Notes under the pieces: model-generated
Seen by the model: only the letters and a program-made list of their open reading frames with translations
What the model was told of the DNA's origin: nothing
The model's database searches: none
In this document: positions 61,940-64,000 of the stretch, piece by piece
Layout of the letters: every line of letters starts with the position of its first letter
Numbering within the stretch: the first letter of the stretch is position 1
Translations under genes and position numbers: made by a program
Source: Schoenoplectus triqueter
Lineage: Eukaryota > Streptophyta > Magnoliopsida > Poales > Cyperaceae
Assembly: GCA_964058805.1 (NCBI GenBank)
Contig: CAXKVV010000401.1
Span: 1 to 64,000, forward strand
Reading direction: 5' to 3'
DNA: 64,000 nt

Positions 61940-62300
61940 ACTGGGCCGGGATTTATTTTCCTTTTTTATTTGTTTTACTGGGCCGGCATGGAATTGGGCC
62001 GCTATTCATTCGCGATTAAATCCTAGATTATTCTGGGCCGTTGGATGTGTACCAAGATTCGTGCAGATCTTTTATTTAACCCTGTATTTCATTTGGGCCG
62101 CCAGATATGGTTGCGATTTACACTGGATAGATCAAAGGCCCGGATTAATTCGCGCTTTAATTTTTTAAAACTTCCGATAGCCTAGCTCCCTTAGATTTGC
62201 CTCAATATTCGTGTGACCCTTTGAGATTAGTGTAGAGATCATCTCCTTCTGTCTCTCTCTCCCGTGCTTTGAGATATGCACTGGATAGGCGATCTTGGTG
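61940..62300 (+). promoter_or_regulatory. TGGGCC-rich promoter-like stretch
   Basis: Five TGGGCC hexamers lie on the plus strand within 160 bp (61942, 61979, 61995, 62034, 62094). TGGGCY is known as the plant site II motif bound by TCP proteins. After them come a pyrimidine-rich tract (CTTCTGTCTCTCTCTCCC near 62248) and a GC-richer stretch that could be a 5' leader. No downstream coding sequence could be recognised, so the promoter reading is an inference from motif density only. Confidence 0.35.
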
Positions 62301-63100
62301 CTCCGGCGACCTGACCGGAGATCCATCGCCGCCTCTAGCATCGCCTTGATGTGGAGAGTGTGGTTGTGTATTCTGATCGTATATCAATGCGGTGGATCAT
62401 CGGTACCACCTCTATTGGTCGAGTCCTGTACCGAACTTCGGTACCGAAAGTATCTAACTCGCAATTGGGATATATTTTATCGTTATTCTCCTTAGTTCTC
62501 AACTTATTTTACAAATTAAAGCTTTAAACGATATTGATAAAGCATCTTGTAGCTGTAATTTCATTTATTTTTCATTTGAATTATCGCGGGGCAGTACTGG
62601 AGATCGATGCTAATTGCTAACTACCAGTTATAAGCTATACTCTCAATTGATTGTCAAGATCGGTTCTTCTCATTATCATAGAGCTAATCGCCTATGTTTT
62701 ATCAGTTAATTCGAGTGCATAACTCTCTCAATTGACAATACAATCGATACTGCTATGCTTATGTTTCATTTTCGCTGATTATTCAAAGTTTCAACTGATT
62801 TTATTCAATCAAAGTGGATACCTTTGAACAATCAATTTGAGAATATAGAAACTGAGAGACCTATGGTCTTCGATCAGTTAATCATCAGGGTATAATGCTA
62901 GGAGATCATATGATCTTCGACTAGCACGTGCTGCCACTCCCAATTTTAACCCGTTAATAGCTAAATTCGATCAAGAAAAGGAGAGAAAATAGAATAGAAA
63001 GATTCTAAATAGAAAAACGACAAATTAGAAGAGAAATTCAACCAAAGAAAACAATGAATTTGAATGAAAATAAAAAAGAAATCGCAAAGTATGAATGACA
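62301..63100. other. Unassigned single-copy-looking DNA
   Basis: No tandem structure and no convincing coding frame. A short perfect hairpin, GTACCGA-ACT-TCGGTAC, lies at 62428-62444. Short open frames (61-66 codons) have no recognisable domain. Confidence 0.4.
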
Positions 63101-63104
63101 GTAC

Positions 63105-63178
63105 CTGAAATTCATTGAATTGATAAACTATATGCAATTACATCTCAAAACTCTCAATTCCTTATTGAATATACTCAC
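63105..63178 (-). other. Possible small intron in a minus-strand leader
   Basis: On the minus strand, AAG|GTGAGT at 63178 and TTTCAG|GTAC at 63105 would bound a 74-nt intron. It lies ~200 bp downstream of the minus-strand TATA-like box. There is no supporting coding sequence. Confidence 0.25.
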
Positions 63179-63960
63179 CTTTATGCTTTTCTGTAGCTCT
63201 AAACTCTTGAATATACTGTTAATGGTGAAAGGGGATTGAGTGTATACCAATTCCTCAACACTTGTCAAGGTTAATTGGCCAATTGGCTTCTTTCTCTCTC
63301 TCTGGGATTCTTGAGTAGTATATGAATGTTATCTCTTTCTCTCTGTCGTCTCTTTGTTGCTACTGTCTGGAAGTATATATAGAAATTGAAATTTTGACCG
63401 AATTTGACCTTCTCAATTCAATTGGACTTGGTTCATTTCATCACTCACTCAATCTATTTACTCGTATTCTATGGTTCACTGAACCTAGTCTCCCCTGCCT
63501 GACTCTTGTGTAACTGCCTAGAGGCAGTTACAACTTCTTCTAATTTACAGATTTGCCATTGATCGGCCTCCACACCTCTTCATACTCTTCTAGCTTCTTC
63601 TGGACCTTTCTAGACCTCCATTCATCTCTTTATAAGCTGCTTGAGCACTCCTCTGGATCAATTTTACTGCAGTCGATCAAATTTACACTTATCACTCTTT
63701 GCAAGCCTATTATCAAGTTTTAATCTTTCACTTCGACTCCTTGCCTGTTTCTTCTATCTCAGAGCTTCAACATCATCATTTCAATGTCAGGCAACTCCTC
63801 ATACATTCTCTTTGTTGATTTGTTAGCCCTAATATAGTGTTTGATCTGCTACTTCCCAAGCCGAAGGGTGACTTAGCACATCCCTCACTTTTAACCTTCA
63901 ATTCTTCTCAATTCTTGTTAAAACACCATCGCCTGGGATCACAGAAGCCTTCTCAACAAT
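63160..63960 (-). mobile_element. LTR-like stretch (possible copia-type LTR and leader), minus strand
   Basis: Read on the minus strand it begins near TGTTGAGAAGGCTTCTGTG (~63955), has a CTATATATAC TATA-like box at ~63376, then an AGAGAGAAAGAG-rich leader and TTGGTATACACTC near 63240. The last resembles, but does not match, a tRNA-Met primer-binding site. The general layout is that of plant Ty1/copia LTRs. No gag or pol is in the window and the second LTR cannot be seen. An ordinary gene promoter is an alternative. Confidence 0.3.
63509..63532. repeat. Perfect 11-bp inverted repeat
   Basis: TGTAACTGCCT (63509-63519) and AGGCAGTTACA (63522-63532) are perfect reverse complements with a 2-nt centre. 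Similar TAACTGCC palindromes occur in the U3 part of plant copia LTRs as I remember them, which fits the LTR-like reading. Confidence 0.85.
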
Positions 63961-64000
63961 CAATTGCAAGCTTTAAACTTCAATTGGCCGATTTCAAATT

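Noticed and set aside
62295..62495. 66-codon frame as a small protein
   Set aside because: No recognisable motif, no supporting splice or promoter pattern in frame, and it spans a hairpin and GC-richer leader-like DNA.

Overview
This window is non-genic, repeat-dominated nuclear DNA, most probably from a flowering plant. The reasons are a nucleosome-length (~180 bp) AT-rich satellite with higher-order structure, multi-kb satellite homogenisation, TGGGCC promoter-type motifs and a copia-LTR-like leader at the right edge. I could not identify the species. There is no convincing protein-coding gene, rRNA or tRNA. The many long open frames are by-products of tandem repeats without stop codons.

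Layout: (1) 1-2054 and 58916-~61010 are two arms of a long inverted repeat (at least 2 kb each; the left arm runs off the window). (2) Everything between the arms (2055-58915, ~56.9 kb) is satellite DNA. The outer parts (2055-6071 and 52925-58915) are an AT-rich ~180-bp satellite organised in 7-monomer higher-order units of ~1.26 kb, in the same orientation on both sides. (3) The core, 6072-52924, is a GC- and CpG-rich satellite with a 58-bp monomer (about 800 copies) that interrupts the AT satellite. It has four blocks of alternating orientation: A (-) 6072-10793, B (+) 10794-16035, C (-) 16036-19105, D (+) 19106-52924. Block C is a diverged copy of part of block A, and the start of D resembles B, so a ~9-kb tandem duplication of a foldback [A|B] is the simplest history. 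Block D shows successive 3.5-4.5-kb duplications, the youngest being two nearly identical 4491-bp units (about 41.8-46.3 and 46.3-50.8 kb). (4) 61010-64000 is AT-rich DNA, then a TGGGCC-rich promoter-like stretch and a minus-strand LTR/leader-like stretch.

The most unusual signal is in the inverted arms. They are built from series of short dyads in which a constant core is flanked by arms that differ from site to site yet stay complementary (for example GAACC/GGTTC, GAGTC/GACTC, GAATC/GATTC, AACCT/AGGTT around the same 11-12-nt core). At least four dyad families show this. It looks like covariation in a hairpin or dyad-binding array bounding a giant satellite island, and I do not recognise it as a described element. 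All relationships were read by eye from the sequence; no alignment or database search was run.
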